Position numbers and translations under genes: made by a program. The notes under the pieces are model-generated. The model worked only from the letters and a program-made list of their open reading frames with translations, had not been told where the DNA came from and searched no databases. From Kiloniellales bacterium (GTDB lineage: Bacteria > Pseudomonadota > Alphaproteobacteria > Kiloniellales > JAKSBE01), in the NCBI GenBank assembly GCA_030067055.1, contig JASJAL010000064.1:1-18541 (forward strand): a stretch of DNA of 18,541 bases, in the 5' to 3' direction. Shown one piece after another: positions 1 through 8,599 of this stretch (position 1 is its first letter; every line of letters begins with the position of its first letter).

Positions 1-246
1 GCGACGCGGCTGTTCAGCCGTGCGTCCTATCGTGTCGCGGGCATTCCCGGCGCCGCTGTAGAAAGCCCGCACGCCTTGTCCAGCAACGACGATACCGATG
101 ATCCGGAAGCTGGGCGCGAGAGCTTTGCCGCCATATCCGTCTCGATCGAATGCCTCGAATGGCTCTATTTGGCCGCAAGAGGGCACCGGCGCGCGCGTTT
201 CTCTTGGACGGATGGTGCGGTTGAGGGAACCTGGCTCGTCCCCTGA
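1..246 (+). CDS. Pyridoxamine 5'-phosphate oxidase-like flavoprotein, C-terminal part (partial)
   Basis: An open frame enters from the window edge in frame 1 and ends at TGA 244-246, giving the last 81 residues. The tail has the arrangement seen at the end of many PNPOx-like split-barrel FMN proteins: a strand around SVSIECLEWLYL, then GHRRARF, then a closing W-LVP. In that family these residues belong to the flavin-binding barrel; members range from true PdxH to haem-degrading or general FMN proteins, and the N-terminal half needed to tell them apart lies outside the window. The stop lies 3 bases before the end of the convergent exporter gene, so there is no room for a separate terminator between them. 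The family call is from motif memory; the exact substrate is unknown. Confidence 0.72.
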   Translation, partial: ATRLFSRASYRVAGIPGAAVESPHALSSNDDTDDPEAGRESFAAISVSIECLEWLYLAARGHRRARFSWTDGAVEGTWLVP

Positions 247-249
247 TTT

Positions 250-1329
250 CTATGGTGATTGCCTCTCGGCCGAGAACCTAGAGCCAATCTCGCCCTGAGG
301 CAGCGGCCAAGGTTCAAGTGCTTCAGGCCCTCGCACTTTCTCGGATCCGGATCCGGATCGATGAGACGCCTCCGTGACCCGCGCTGCCACGATAATTTCT
401 CCCGTGGCAGATCCTTGCCCCTTTGCGAATTGCGAAACCGCTATGCCACCAAGGATGAAAGCCATCCCGGCAAAGGCTGTCCATCCCAGCGATTCCTCCA
501 GAAAAAGAATCCCGAACAACAAAGCCCAAACCGGAATGAGGTAGTTGATCAGGGAAAAGAACGTCGGCCCGGCCTGCCGGATCAGGTGGAAATACAAGAT
601 CGGGGCAAGTGCCGTTGACACGACCCCAAGGATCACGACCGCCAGAAAAGATGCCAGATCGAAGGACCCGACGAGAGCTGGCAGGTCATTCCAGGCGATC
701 GGCACGAGGAGCAAGTTCGCGGCGATCGCGGTGCCAGCCGCGGCAACCAAACTGTCCGATACGGAGCAGTGCTTGGCAATGATTGTATTGATGGCATAGC
801 AAACAGCGCCGGAGATGATCGCGAGCTGGGCGAGCAGCGAAGCCCCGGAACCCGCAAGTCCAAAGCCAACACCGGGACTCATCAGAATCACAACGCCAAG
901 AAAGCCGAGCAGAAATCCAACGGCCTTGCTCCGCGTCATGCGGTCGTCCTTGACGAAGAAGTGTGCCAGCACCAGCGTCACCAGCGGCATGACCGCCATC
1001 AGGACGCCCGCGAGCCCGCTTTCCACTGTCTCTTGCCCCCAGGAGATCAGCCAATAGGGTAGTACGTTGCCCATGACGGCCATGGCCATGAAAGCCAACC
1101 ACACACGGCCGTCCCTCGGGACTCGCTTGCCGGAAGCGAAAAGCAATCCGACCAGGAAAACGCCTGCAACAAGGAGCCGAGCCGCAACCACGCTGTCCGC
1201 GGAGGCCGTCGAGACGGCGATCTTTGTCAGGCCAAAGGAGCTGCCCCACATGACGACGAGAGCGAGCAGCATGACCCAATGGATTACGGGAGGACGGTGC
1301 GACACAAAGTTCAGGCCAAAAGCTCGCAT
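250..1329 (-). CDS. EamA/DMT-superfamily transporter
   Basis: This is an inner-membrane permease of the drug/metabolite transporter superfamily with two EamA repeats and about ten hydrophobic helices. Repeat 1 starts at the WGSSFGLTK segment and repeat 2 follows about 140 residues later; the second ends with a PVWALLFGILFLEE helix, typical of the family. Substrates of such proteins range from amino acids and metabolites to drugs and cannot be read from sequence. I chose ATG 1329 (359 aa): the frame is open up to 1494, but those 55 extra residues are polar, low-complexity and unlike an EamA N-terminus. No strong Shine-Dalgarno is seen at either start. The last 50 residues after the final helix are a polar tail containing a CGGATC tandem repeat (SGSGS), longer than usual. 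The gene lies downstream of ftsH on the same strand, with a 328-base gap, so it is probably transcribed separately. Confidence 0.85.
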   Translation of the reverse strand: MRAFGLNFVSHRPPVIHWVMLLALVVMWGSSFGLTKIAVSTASADSVVAARLLVAGVFLVGLLFASGKRVPRDGRVWLAFMAMAVMGNVLPYWLISWGQETVESGLAGVLMAVMPLVTLVLAHFFVKDDRMTRSKAVGFLLGFLGVVILMSPGVGFGLAGSGASLLAQLAIISGAVCYAINTIIAKHCSVSDSLVAAAGTAIAANLLLVPIAWNDLPALVGSFDLASFLAVVILGVVSTALAPILYFHLIRQAGPTFFSLINYLIPVWALLFGILFLEESLGWTAFAGMAFILGGIAVSQFAKGQGSATGEIIVAARVTEASHRSGSGSEKVRGPEALEPWPLPQGEIGSRFSAERQSP

Positions 1330-1657
1330 TCGAGGCCGGCCTTTGGTGGCGCGTTCGTGATCCAAGGGCCCATTGTTTGCGCCGCTGGTCCAATACTCGG
1401 ACCCGGACGAACGAGCGCCGGGTGTGACTGAAGCGTGAGCCCGATCTCGGCCAGCAGTTTCCGACCGTTCCTTGGCAAGTTTGTGACTTGGCATGGTCTG
1501 AGCTATGTCCTGACCTCAGGCTTGGCCCTGTGTACCGACCCTCCCCAGCACCAAGCTAAGAGGCCGAAACTTCTGCCTGGGGCGAGATGCTGACTGAAGG
1601 TCCGTCTCGTCCCAAGCGAAAGTCTCGGCCTGCCTTGCGCAGGCTGGTCTTTTGGCA
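1330..1657. other. Intergenic region between ftsH and the exporter gene
   Basis: About 330 bases separate the ftsH stop from the chosen exporter start. Part of it (1330-1494) is open in the exporter frame but does not look coding. I see no convincing promoter, terminator hairpin or small gene. Confidence 0.4.
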
Positions 1658-3583
1658 CTAGCCCTGAGGTTGCACCTGCGGAGGCCCAAAAACTGGCCGA
1701 CGGCCCTTTGTCGCGGCCTTACCAGCCGAGGGAATAGCGCTCCGACCGGAAGACGGACCTTCGTCGGACTGGTCGTTTCGAACTATCGGCTCACCTGCAA
1801 GGATACGGCGAACCTCGTCCCCGCTCAGGGTCTCGTAGAGCAGCAAGGCCTCGGCCACCGCATGCAGGCCGCTCATGTTCTCCTCAAGCGCCTGCTGAGC
1901 ACGGTCTTCCGCTTCCTCGATGATGCGGCGAACCTCATCGTCTATAAGACGGGCCGTCGCTTCAGAAACGCTCTTGTTTTGCGCGAGCGAGCGCCCTAGG
2001 AAGACCTGCTCTTCATTCTCGCTGTACCGAAGGCGGCCGAGCTTATCGCTCATGCCCCACTCAGTGACCATGCGCCGCGCGAGGTCCGTCGCCTGCTGGA
2101 TATCGTTGCTGGCTCCCGTCGTGACGTTCTCGCGGCCGAAGATCAGCTCTTCAGCGATCCGACCGCCGAACATCATGGCAAGCCGCGCCTCGATCTCGCC
2201 CTTGCTCATCGAATAGCGATCGCGTTCCGGCAGGTTCATGGTCACGCCCAGGGCCCGACCGCGCGGGATGATCGTCACCTTGTGCAGAGGGTCGTTACCG
2301 GGCACCAGAAGGCCGACCAGGGCATGGCCCGCCTCGTGGTAGGCGGTTAGGCGCTTCTCGTCCTCGGTCATGGCCATCGAACGGCGCTCCGCACCCATCA
2401 TCACCTTGTCCTTCGCAGCCTCGAAGTCGGCCATCGTGACCACGCGGCGATTTGCGCGGGCAGCGATCAAGGCGGACTCGTTGACCAGATTGGCGAGATC
2501 AGCGCCGGAGAAGCCGGGCGTGCCGCGCGCGATGATTCGCGCATCGACGTCCGGTCCGAGAGGCACTTTACGCATATGCACTTTCAGGATCTGTTCCCGT
2601 CCGATCACGTCCGGATTCGGTACCACGACCTGGCGGTCGAAGCGGCCGGGGCGCAGCAGAGCGGGGTCGAGCACGTCGGGTCGGTTGGTAGCCGCGATCA
2701 GGATAACGCCTTCAGTCGCCTCGAAGCCGTCCATCTCGACAAGCAGCTGGTTGAGCGTCTGCTCGCGCTCATCATGCCCGCCGCCGAGGCCGGCGCCGCG
2801 ACTGCGGCCGACGGCGTCGATTTCATCGATGAAGATGATGCACGGCGCGTTCTTCCGGGACTGCTCGAACATGTCACGGACCCGCGACGCACCGACACCG
2901 ACGAACATCTCCACGAAATCCGAGCCCGAGATCGTAAAAAACGGCACATTTGCCTCGCCAGCGATCGCACGTGCCAGCAAGGTCTTTCCCGTTCCCGGTG
3001 GTCCGACAAGCAGCACACCTTTCGGAATGCGACCGCCAAGACGCATGAACTTTTGCGGATCCCTGAGGAAGTCGACAATCTCCTCCAACTCCTGCTTTGC
3101 CTCGTCGATCCCGGCGACATCTTCGAAGGTCACGCGTGTCTCATCGGGCGCCAGCATGCGCGCCTTGCTCTTCGCAAAGCCCATGACACCGCCCGGGCCG
3201 CCACCCTGCATGCGCCTCATCATGAACAGCCAAAAGCCGATCAGGAGTAGAATAGGCAGGAGCGAAAAGAACAGGGTGCCGAGCAGGCCGGGCTGTGGCT
3301 CTGGCGCCGCTGTAATATTGACTCCCTGATCTCGCAGAGGCGTTACGAGATCGCTTCCAGCCGGCGCGAAGGTGCGGAACCGGTCACCGTCACTTGATGT
3401 GCCGAAGATGCTTTGGCCTTGGATCGTGACCTCCTGCACCTCGCCAGCCTCGACTTGAGCGAGGAAGTCGGAATAGCCGACCTCGAGAGCATTCTCTGTG
3501 GGGCTCCCGCGGAAGGCGAAGAGTGCTATTGCTAGCAGGAGTCCGATGATCACCCAGGTCTGCAGCTTGTTGTCGGATTTCAT
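1658..3583 (-). CDS. ftsH: ATP-dependent zinc metalloprotease FtsH
   Basis: FtsH is a membrane-anchored AAA+ protease that forms hexamers and degrades misfolded membrane proteins and some regulators. The 641-aa protein has the full layout: TM1 near residues 8-24, a periplasmic loop, TM2 near 100-122, the AAA module with Walker A GPPGTGKT at 194-201, Walker B IIFIDE ending near 254 and the RPGRFDR arginine-finger segment near 311-317, then the zinc protease site HEAGH at 416-420. Length matches the family. The start is ATG 3583 because GAGGAG lies just upstream; a GTG at 3604 is in frame but sits on top of that ribosome site. The C-terminal 40 residues are a low-complexity G/S/P-rich tail. It does not sit beside tilS or folP as the housekeeping copy often does; here it stands beside stress genes, so it may be a second, accessory copy (inference). 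Confidence 0.96.
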   Translation of the reverse strand: MKSDNKLQTWVIIGLLLAIALFAFRGSPTENALEVGYSDFLAQVEAGEVQEVTIQGQSIFGTSSDGDRFRTFAPAGSDLVTPLRDQGVNITAAPEPQPGLLGTLFFSLLPILLLIGFWLFMMRRMQGGGPGGVMGFAKSKARMLAPDETRVTFEDVAGIDEAKQELEEIVDFLRDPQKFMRLGGRIPKGVLLVGPPGTGKTLLARAIAGEANVPFFTISGSDFVEMFVGVGASRVRDMFEQSRKNAPCIIFIDEIDAVGRSRGAGLGGGHDEREQTLNQLLVEMDGFEATEGVILIAATNRPDVLDPALLRPGRFDRQVVVPNPDVIGREQILKVHMRKVPLGPDVDARIIARGTPGFSGADLANLVNESALIAARANRRVVTMADFEAAKDKVMMGAERRSMAMTEDEKRLTAYHEAGHALVGLLVPGNDPLHKVTIIPRGRALGVTMNLPERDRYSMSKGEIEARLAMMFGGRIAEELIFGRENVTTGASNDIQQATDLARRMVTEWGMSDKLGRLRYSENEEQVFLGRSLAQNKSVSEATARLIDDEVRRIIEEAEDRAQQALEENMSGLHAVAEALLLYETLSGDEVRRILAGEPIVRNDQSDEGPSSGRSAIPSAGKAATKGRRPVFGPPQVQPQG

Positions 3584-3823
3584 CTCTCGGCTCTCCTCGA
3601 TCACGCGGCCGCTATCTGCTTGGCCCTAGAACTCTGAAGTTTAGATACGTTCCAATATACGCAGTAGCCGGTTGAATAGACCTGTCATCGGTATGGTTTC
3701 GACGAGGCTCTTCCAAATAAGTTTGGCTTTGCATGCAAGGATTAGCGCCGACAGGGCATTGCCGGGTTTCGTCGAGCCGGGCTGTGAACTCTGGCAACGT
3801 GATCGCTTGAGAAAGGACCTGGG

Positions 3824-4353
3824 CTAAGCAGGGTCCGCCCGCGCCATTGGCCCCTGAGCTTCTGACTCCAGGATGACCGCGACGGCATGAACAACCGAGG
3901 CCAAGCGGACCGCCGTTTGGATCGCCTCCTTGCCGATCCCGACCTTGCGGAGCACCTGTTCGTGCGCCTCGATAAGAGGTCGCACCCGTTTATCGCCGAG
4001 ACTGCCGGGGACCACAGATCGAAGTCCGACTTCTCGACGCCGGAGTTGACGATCACATTCATGCGCAACCACGCCGGCATTGAGTTGTACTCTTCGGAGG
4101 TCGCGAGATAGACCAACGGGTAGAAGACGTTGTTCATTGACATCATGGTGGCGGCTCGTGATGCCGTGATCTCCTCGGCCGACAGATGCTGAGCGGCTTC
4201 AGCTTCACTCGTGGCGAGGTTTTCGGCGTTACGAGATCCGATTGCCGAAGCGACGAGTGTGCCTCAGGTTTGCTGCTCGGTCAGAACATCACCGCGCAGC
4301 AGGCTCACGATCAGTATCTATGCAGCGCTATCGGTGACAGGTACGAATGTCAT
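3824..4353 (-). pseudogene. ahpD: Decayed alkylhydroperoxidase AhpD
   Basis: Reading the minus strand in pieces rebuilds almost the whole of AhpD (about 176 codons against a usual ~177). From ATG 4353 the frame gives a short N-terminus, an in-frame TAG, then a LTEQQ segment followed by TGA where the family normally has Trp. It continues through AIGSRNAENLATSEAEAAQH, MNNVFYPL, LRMNVIVNSGVEKSDFDLW and SAINGC. There a one-base loss shifts the frame, and HEQVLRKVGIGKEAIQTAVR and the rest follow in the next frame to the stop at 3824. Family knowledge: AhpD reduces AhpC through a CxxC pair in the INGCGMC segment. Here the first Cys remains, but the second is absent in either reading. No ahpC is present. 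The gene is therefore dead by several independent lesions, which makes a single sequencing error an unlikely cause. Confidence 0.88.
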
Positions 4354-4381
4354 TTGGCAGAGCGCTCCCCTGAGCTTGATG

Positions 4382-4597
4382 CTACGCATGGGACCTGCGA
4401 ATTCGCTGCGCTTCGCCGGCGCAGTGCTGAGACACGGCCCAGATGTCGGCGCGGCTAACGCCGATGTCGTGGAGGGTCTGATCGCTAAGGGCCATAAGTT
4501 CGTCGTAAGTCTTTCGGGCCCGTCTGCGGGCGGCCCACGCCCCGAAAATCGTTCCTAAGGTTGGCCGTCGAAGCCGGCCCGCCACAAGTTCGCTCAT
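4382..4597 (-). CDS. DUF1127 (YjiS-like) small protein
   Basis: A 71-residue basic protein with the DUF1127 signature in its second half: an arginine-rich helix, then YDELMALSDQTLHDIGVSRADI. Start ATG 4597 is preceded by AAGGAG with 9 bases between; a TTG six bases upstream is too close to that site. In Alphaproteobacteria, proteins of this family are small RNA-binding or regulatory proteins, and some are linked to phosphate, carbon or motility control; nothing here shows which. The gene is 28 bases upstream of the dead ahpD on the same strand and may once have shared its transcript. Confidence 0.8.
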   Translation of the reverse strand: MSELVAGRLRRPTLGTIFGAWAARRRARKTYDELMALSDQTLHDIGVSRADIWAVSQHCAGEAQRIRRSHA

Positions 4598-4903
4598 TTC
4601 CAATTGCTCCTTGGCTTACGTTAGATGCTGCACTGCAATACGCCACGGGAGGCACGCCGGACCATGTCCTGGATGCATGTTTGCTCCAGCCAGCGGGCAC
4701 AGCGCGCGGGACCTTCAACGGAATTACGGACCTCTCACTGAGCGGCCAAGGTGTTGGCAGGTGCAAACGCGATCGTTGCCACTTCATGCCAATCTGCGTT
4801 TTCGCGACTACAGCGAGACCTCCCACCCCAGCTCATTTGCAGACCAAACGAAATTGCTGCGAAGCGAACTACGGCCAGGCGCAGTGATGCGAACCTCCGG
4901 TAG

Positions 4904-4969
4904 GCCGACTGCTCCGTCCTGACCGTGAAGCCGGATGGCTTTGTCACGCCTGTCACGCTCGACGACTGA
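4904..4969 (+). pseudogene. C-terminal relic of a universal stress protein
   Basis: In frame before TGA 4967-4969 the plus strand reads CSVLTVKPDGFVTPVT, the standard end of the UspE-like two-domain proteins, and close to the end of the intact usp gene in this window (CSVLAVKPPAFETPV). Directly upstream, in frame, is TAG 901-903 of the 4901 line (4901-4903); further upstream about 35 bases still look like a scrambled GNTAE-type coding segment. No start or remaining domain can be rebuilt, so this is a gene fragment. The rest of the gap back to 4598 (about 300 bases) shows no gene I can support. Confidence 0.7.
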
Positions 4970-4994
4970 ATGGCAGACAGAGCGTCCCGGTCAG

Positions 4995-5915
4995 CTAATC
5001 CATGATGGTGACTTCCGCCACGCGGCTCTTCAGGATTCCGCGAATGAACCTCGCAAGTGCGAAGAATTCCTCCTGCCGTGAGGAGTGACGGCGCCAGATC
5101 ATGCCGATGATCCGAAATGGTGAGCGTGGCTGCATCTGGCGGGCGACCACTTGTTTATCTTGGACGACTTCGGCGCGGACGTAGAGTGCCGGAAGGAACG
5201 AGAGTCCCATACCCATGCCCACCATTTGTCGTATTGTGTCGAGACTCGTACCCTCATAATCCAGTGACAAGTTGGCGCCAAACTGATCGCAAAGATCACG
5301 GACTTGGTCGTGTAGACGGTGTCCGGGCTCCAGCGTTAAGACCGTCTCACCCTTGAGGTCTGATCTGGCGGCGTTTTCCTTGGTGGCCAAATGGTGATCC
5401 TGAGGCGCCACGACCCATAGCGGCTCGCGGAATAGGCGTGCAGTTTGCAGGTCTGTGCCCTTCACTGGCAGAGGAAAAAAAAGCAGGTCGAGGTTGCCCT
5501 CGTCCAGGCCGTTAAGCAGCACTTTCGGCATGCCTTCGCGAATATAGAGCTTCAGGTTGGGAAAGCTCTGATGCAGCTCGGCCAGGATATGGGGCAAGAG
5601 ATAAGGACCCAAGGATTGGAGCACCCCAAGGCGGATCGTTCCACCGAGCAAGCTTTGCCCGTGCTTTGCAAGCTCGACGATGTCCTGCACATCGCGCAGC
5701 ACGGTTCTGCCGCGTGCGGCAATTTCCTGTCCGATTGGCGTCAGGATGACTCTTGACCGACTCCGCTCAACTAGCTGAACGCCGAGCTTGTCCTCGAGCT
5801 CTCGGAGTTGCCCGCTCAAAGTCGGTTGCGTTACGTGAGTCATTTCTGCGGCCCGTCGGAAGTGGAGCGTCTCGGCCACGGCGACGAGATAGCGGAGCTG
5901 CTGCAAAGTCGGCAC
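4995..5915 (-). CDS. LysR-family regulator, OxyR-like, lacking the first redox cysteine
   Basis: A 306-residue LysR-type transcription factor. Residues 1-60 form the winged helix-turn-helix (QQLRYLVAVAETLHFRRAAE, then TQPTLSGQLRELEDKLGVQL). Residues 90-300 form the two-lobed effector domain. Several segments match OxyR, including GHRLHDQVRDLCDQFGA and TSLDTIRQMVGMGMGLSFLPAL. In OxyR the peroxide-sensing pair is Cys199 and Cys208 (GHC...C); here the first position is Arg200 (codon CGT, 5316-5318) and the second is kept as Cys209. The protein therefore probably cannot make the OxyR disulfide. Start GTG 5915 is supported by AAGAGGA seven bases upstream. It is divergent from the universal stress gene, and near relics of ahpD and usp, suggesting an old oxidative-stress locus. 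Confidence 0.9.
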   Translation of the reverse strand: MPTLQQLRYLVAVAETLHFRRAAEMTHVTQPTLSGQLRELEDKLGVQLVERSRSRVILTPIGQEIAARGRTVLRDVQDIVELAKHGQSLLGGTIRLGVLQSLGPYLLPHILAELHQSFPNLKLYIREGMPKVLLNGLDEGNLDLLFFPLPVKGTDLQTARLFREPLWVVAPQDHHLATKENAARSDLKGETVLTLEPGHRLHDQVRDLCDQFGANLSLDYEGTSLDTIRQMVGMGMGLSFLPALYVRAEVVQDKQVVARQMQPRSPFRIIGMIWRRHSSRQEEFFALARFIRGILKSRVAEVTIMD

Positions 5916-5959
5916 TTGATATCCTCTTTCCGTCGTCAGAATGCAGAAAGGAAATTCCT

Positions 5960-5983
5960 ATCGAAGTAACGATGGATTTCGAT
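5960..5983. promoter_or_regulatory. Inverted repeat between the divergent lysR and usp genes
   Basis: ATCGAA and TTCGAT flank 12 bases, in the space between two divergent genes. LysR regulators usually bind partly palindromic sites in such a position and repress their own gene. The site is 45 bases from the lysR start. It does not match the four-element OxyR pattern. Binding is inference. Confidence 0.35.
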
Positions 5984-6088
5984 TGGCTCTATCAGGGTTT
6001 CAAGTCGACATCGGGGAAGTATCGTAGAGCGCATGGCTGCGTTTGGGCGGCATGGGCGGCGTCTGCTCGCAAATGGTGAGATGTGAGC

Positions 6089-7075
6089 ATGAAGAGATTC
6101 AAGAATATTCTACTGGTCTGCGACGAGGGCAACCTGCACGTAGACGTAGTCGGCCGTGCGATCTGGCTGGCAAAAGCCAATGACGCTCGCATCACTCTGG
6201 TTGACGTCGTCGATGCGGCGCCAGGTGAGCTGACCAGGCTTCTTGCTGCTCTTCCTGGAAAGAGAGGGCATGAAGTTGAGCACGAAATGGTGGAGTTCCA
6301 CCGGGCGCGTCTCGCCGAAATCGCCGCACCGATCAAATCCGAGGGCATCAAAACGAGCGAGCTTGTGCTTCAGGGCTTACCGTTTATGGAAGTCATACGA
6401 AAGGTTCTCCGTGACGGACATGACCTCGTCATGAAGGGTGCGGCCGGCGAGATCGAGGGAAATCCCCTGCTCTTCGGCAGCACAGACCTTCATCTGCTAC
6501 GCAAATGCCCGTGCCCGGTTTGGGTCATGAAGAAAAGCCGTCGCAAGCGCTATGCCCGTATACTTGCCGCTGTCGATCCGGATCCCGCCAATGAGCAACG
6601 AAGCGCCCTCAACGCTCTTATTCTCGACCTTGCGACTTCCTTGTCGAAGCTCGACGGAAGCGAACTTGACGTCGTCAACGCTTGGCGACTCGATAAAGAG
6701 GAGACTTTGCGAAATAGCGGGTTTTCGAGGGTGTCCAATACCGAAGTCGACCTGCTCGTGACGAATGAACGCGCGCATAGCGAACGCAGGCTGAAAGAAC
6801 TCTTAGAGGAGTATCCTGACGAGGACGCTAAGCGGAGCGTCCATTTGCTGAAAGGGGCGGCCCGAGAAGTGATCCCTAAGCTGGCCGAAAAGAAGCGTGT
6901 TGACTTGATCGTTATGGGGACTGTGGGACGTACCGGCATTCGCGGTCTTCTTATCGGCAATACGGCCGAAGCGATCTTGAACCAGGTCGAATGCTCCGTG
7001 CTTGCGGTGAAGCCACCCGCTTTCGAGACCCCTGTTCGCTTGGACGTAACCCCTAGCACTTCCGAACTGGCATGA
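6089..7075 (+). CDS. Two-domain universal stress protein (UspE-like)
   Basis: A 328-residue cytosolic protein with two tandem Usp domains. Domain 1 (about 1-150) begins FKNILLVCDE and ends with a GAAGEIEGNPLLFGS loop. Domain 2 (about 155-315) ends with MGTVGRTGIRGLLIGNTAE and CSVLAVKPP. Both loops follow the ATP-binding G-2x-G-9x-G pattern of the family; the first ends in G-S as in ATP-binding members, the second in G-N-T. Such proteins support survival under stress, growth arrest or low oxygen, but the molecular action is mostly unknown. I chose ATG 6089 over GTG 6083 because GGTGAG lies eight bases before it. No FNR/FixK-type box was found upstream. Confidence 0.9.
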   Translation: MKRFKNILLVCDEGNLHVDVVGRAIWLAKANDARITLVDVVDAAPGELTRLLAALPGKRGHEVEHEMVEFHRARLAEIAAPIKSEGIKTSELVLQGLPFMEVIRKVLRDGHDLVMKGAAGEIEGNPLLFGSTDLHLLRKCPCPVWVMKKSRRKRYARILAAVDPDPANEQRSALNALILDLATSLSKLDGSELDVVNAWRLDKEETLRNSGFSRVSNTEVDLLVTNERAHSERRLKELLEEYPDEDAKRSVHLLKGAAREVIPKLAEKKRVDLIVMGTVGRTGIRGLLIGNTAEAILNQVECSVLAVKPPAFETPVRLDVTPSTSELA

Positions 7076-7268
7076 ATTGTCGTTCATGCAGATGACTCTT
7101 GTTGCTTCGATCTTGGCTGTCTCATTCGCCTTCGATCGAATTTGATAGGTTTTTCCAATGACGCTTGGCGGGCTTAACGATTGGGCGCTAGAGCGGCGCG
7201 TGCCAAATCTAGGAAGCCTCGTCAATTAGTGTCTAGCTACCATGCGTCCAGCATTCATAGGGAGCAAA

Positions 7269-7751
7269 ATGAAGATGGAAGGGATTGACCGTCTAAAGCA
7301 AAGCGAAATCACCGGGTCTGCGTCGCACACCATAGTCGGCGTAGCGGGAGGACAATCTGACCACCATGACCAAACCGGCCACAAGGGCGAGGAGGCGAAC
7401 GCCGCGTCGATAGAAGGAATTTGGACCGGTGAAATCCTTGGCCCCTACGGATGGGAAAACAGCGGGACCTATGTGCTTGATCAAGGGCGAGTTCTTGGCG
7501 GCAACAACCGGCACCATTCCGCGGGGCACTACAGTTTGGTCGATAACACCTATCGGGCCGAGATTGCTGTCCACTACCATGGCCAGCCTAGAGCGATTTT
7601 TGGAGGAATACGTAAGCAGTTTGAGATCGTTGTGGTCGGCACCTTAGAGAACGACGTAATCCTAGCGCAGATCGACCCCGGGGGTGGGCGCGGCTCCAGC
7701 GTACGATGCCGTTTGATACGGCGATTAGACCTACCTTGCAGGAACCAGTAG
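7269..7751 (+). CDS. GrlR-like domain protein
   Basis: A 160-residue protein. Residues 1-50 are polar and histidine-rich (HHDQTGHK) and probably disordered. From about residue 52 on, GIWTGEILGPYGWENSGTYVLDQG, GRVLGGNN and a series of short beta strands resemble the GrlR fold, a small beta-barrel first described as a repressor of type III secretion in enteric pathogens. Related domains occur widely in soil bacteria with no link to secretion, and their role is unknown. Start ATG 7269 is chosen because GGGAG sits four bases upstream; an in-frame ATG at 7242 has no such site. It lies 190 bases after usp on the same strand; a perfect TTCGATCGAA palindrome (7131-7140) is in between. It converges on the broken lipoprotein gene. 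Confidence 0.6.
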   Translation: MKMEGIDRLKQSEITGSASHTIVGVAGGQSDHHDQTGHKGEEANAASIEGIWTGEILGPYGWENSGTYVLDQGRVLGGNNRHHSAGHYSLVDNTYRAEIAVHYHGQPRAIFGGIRKQFEIVVVGTLENDVILAQIDPGGGRGSSVRCRLIRRLDLPCRNQ

Positions 7752-7829
7752 CCAAGAGACAGCCAGTGATGTGGTTTCCCAATGCAACGAGAAGATGGGA
7801 GCCGACTGAGCCTTCTATGTATTTGGTTC

Positions 7830-8426
7830 CTACGGCAGAGCGCTGATAAACTCTTCGTCTCTATTGTCTCGCTCGTTTGGATCCCGATTTGGGAAGAGCT
7901 GTGTCGTCATCTGGCGGATCAACGCCTTGAATTCCGGGTCTTCTGGAGTCGCAGTTCGCGCGACGCGGCCCCAAACCGAAGTCTCGAAAGTGTCCCGGGA
8001 GCAGAATGCTGCGGCGATCTTGATGGTGTCCTCGCTCCGCTCGCTGGGCTTGGGATCTCCAGTGCAGAGTTCCTTGGGGCTGATCGTCTCAGCAGGATCG
8101 AAGACCATTACCACGCGGTAGGGCGAAATGTAGCCCTGCGGTGCTTCCGTGACGAAGGGAACCGGCGGGCCGAAATGAGACTTGTACATGGTGCTGGTTA
8201 TCGCCGCATCGACTTCGTCTTTGGGCGCATCGAAGGAATTCCCGCGAATCTTAGTGAGCAAAGCCCCTTGCCCCGCGGCGTATCCCAAGGTGTTGGGACA
8301 CCATTGCTGTCAGTCCCACTTGTAGGTCGTTGCGGCCGAACACCCAGTGATCAGGACAGCGACGCTGACGGCGATAGCAGCCCGTCCTACGGTCTTACGT
8401 CGACGAAGCCTGGATATACCCAGCAG
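7830..8426 (-). pseudogene. Lipoprotein gene interrupted by a TGA stop
   Basis: On the minus strand AGGAGG (8438-8433) is followed after six bases by CTG 8426, and the frame gives a clear lipoprotein signal: RRRK, then AAIAVSVAVLITG before Cys29 (lipobox L-I-T-G-C). Nine codons later comes TGA (8312-8310), after which the same frame stays open for 160 codons to 7830. The downstream part (CPNTLGYAAGQGALL, YRVVMVFDPAETISPKELC) looks like a genuine secreted domain. I do not recognise the family. The start is also odd: there is no ATG, GTG or TTG between the upstream TAA and the signal, so either CTG is used or the ATG has been lost. A nonsense mutation in a former 198-codon lipoprotein is the simplest reading. 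A TTG at 8288 could make only a cytosolic fragment. Confidence 0.65.
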
Positions 8427-8599
8427 GTATCGCCTCCTCAGCTTGCTTTATCGATGAGCTACGATCCAACCGATGAACGCGATCACAGCAGCTCGCGCCA
8501 GGAGCTGAGAGCTAGCCATTAAGAACACCCACGGCTTGTTCGGCACGCTGGTCGGCGCTGGCTATCCCAGGTCAATGGGCATCAGCGGTCGCCCGCGCT

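Noticed and set aside
344..361. CGGATC tandem repeat
   Set aside because: It is a short coding repeat (SGSGS) in the exporter tail, not a separate element.
1330..1494. N-terminal extension of the exporter to ATG 1494
   Set aside because: The 55 residues are polar and unlike EamA proteins, with no ribosome site.
2370..3329. Long plus-strand frames opposite ftsH
   Set aside because: They are shadows of the ftsH coding sequence caused by codon bias.
3630..3653. EcfG-like promoter GGAAC...GTT upstream of ftsH (minus strand)
   Set aside because: The spacing is 15 bases to AGTT instead of 16-17 to CGTT, so it does not meet the usual pattern.
4735..4956. Minus-strand frame over the usp relic
   Set aside because: The plus strand carries a recognisable Usp end, so the minus frame is a shadow.
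8300..8320. Selenocysteine reading of the TGA in the lipoprotein gene
   Set aside because: No selenoprotein family matches, no SECIS-like hairpin or sel genes are seen; a nonsense mutation is simpler.
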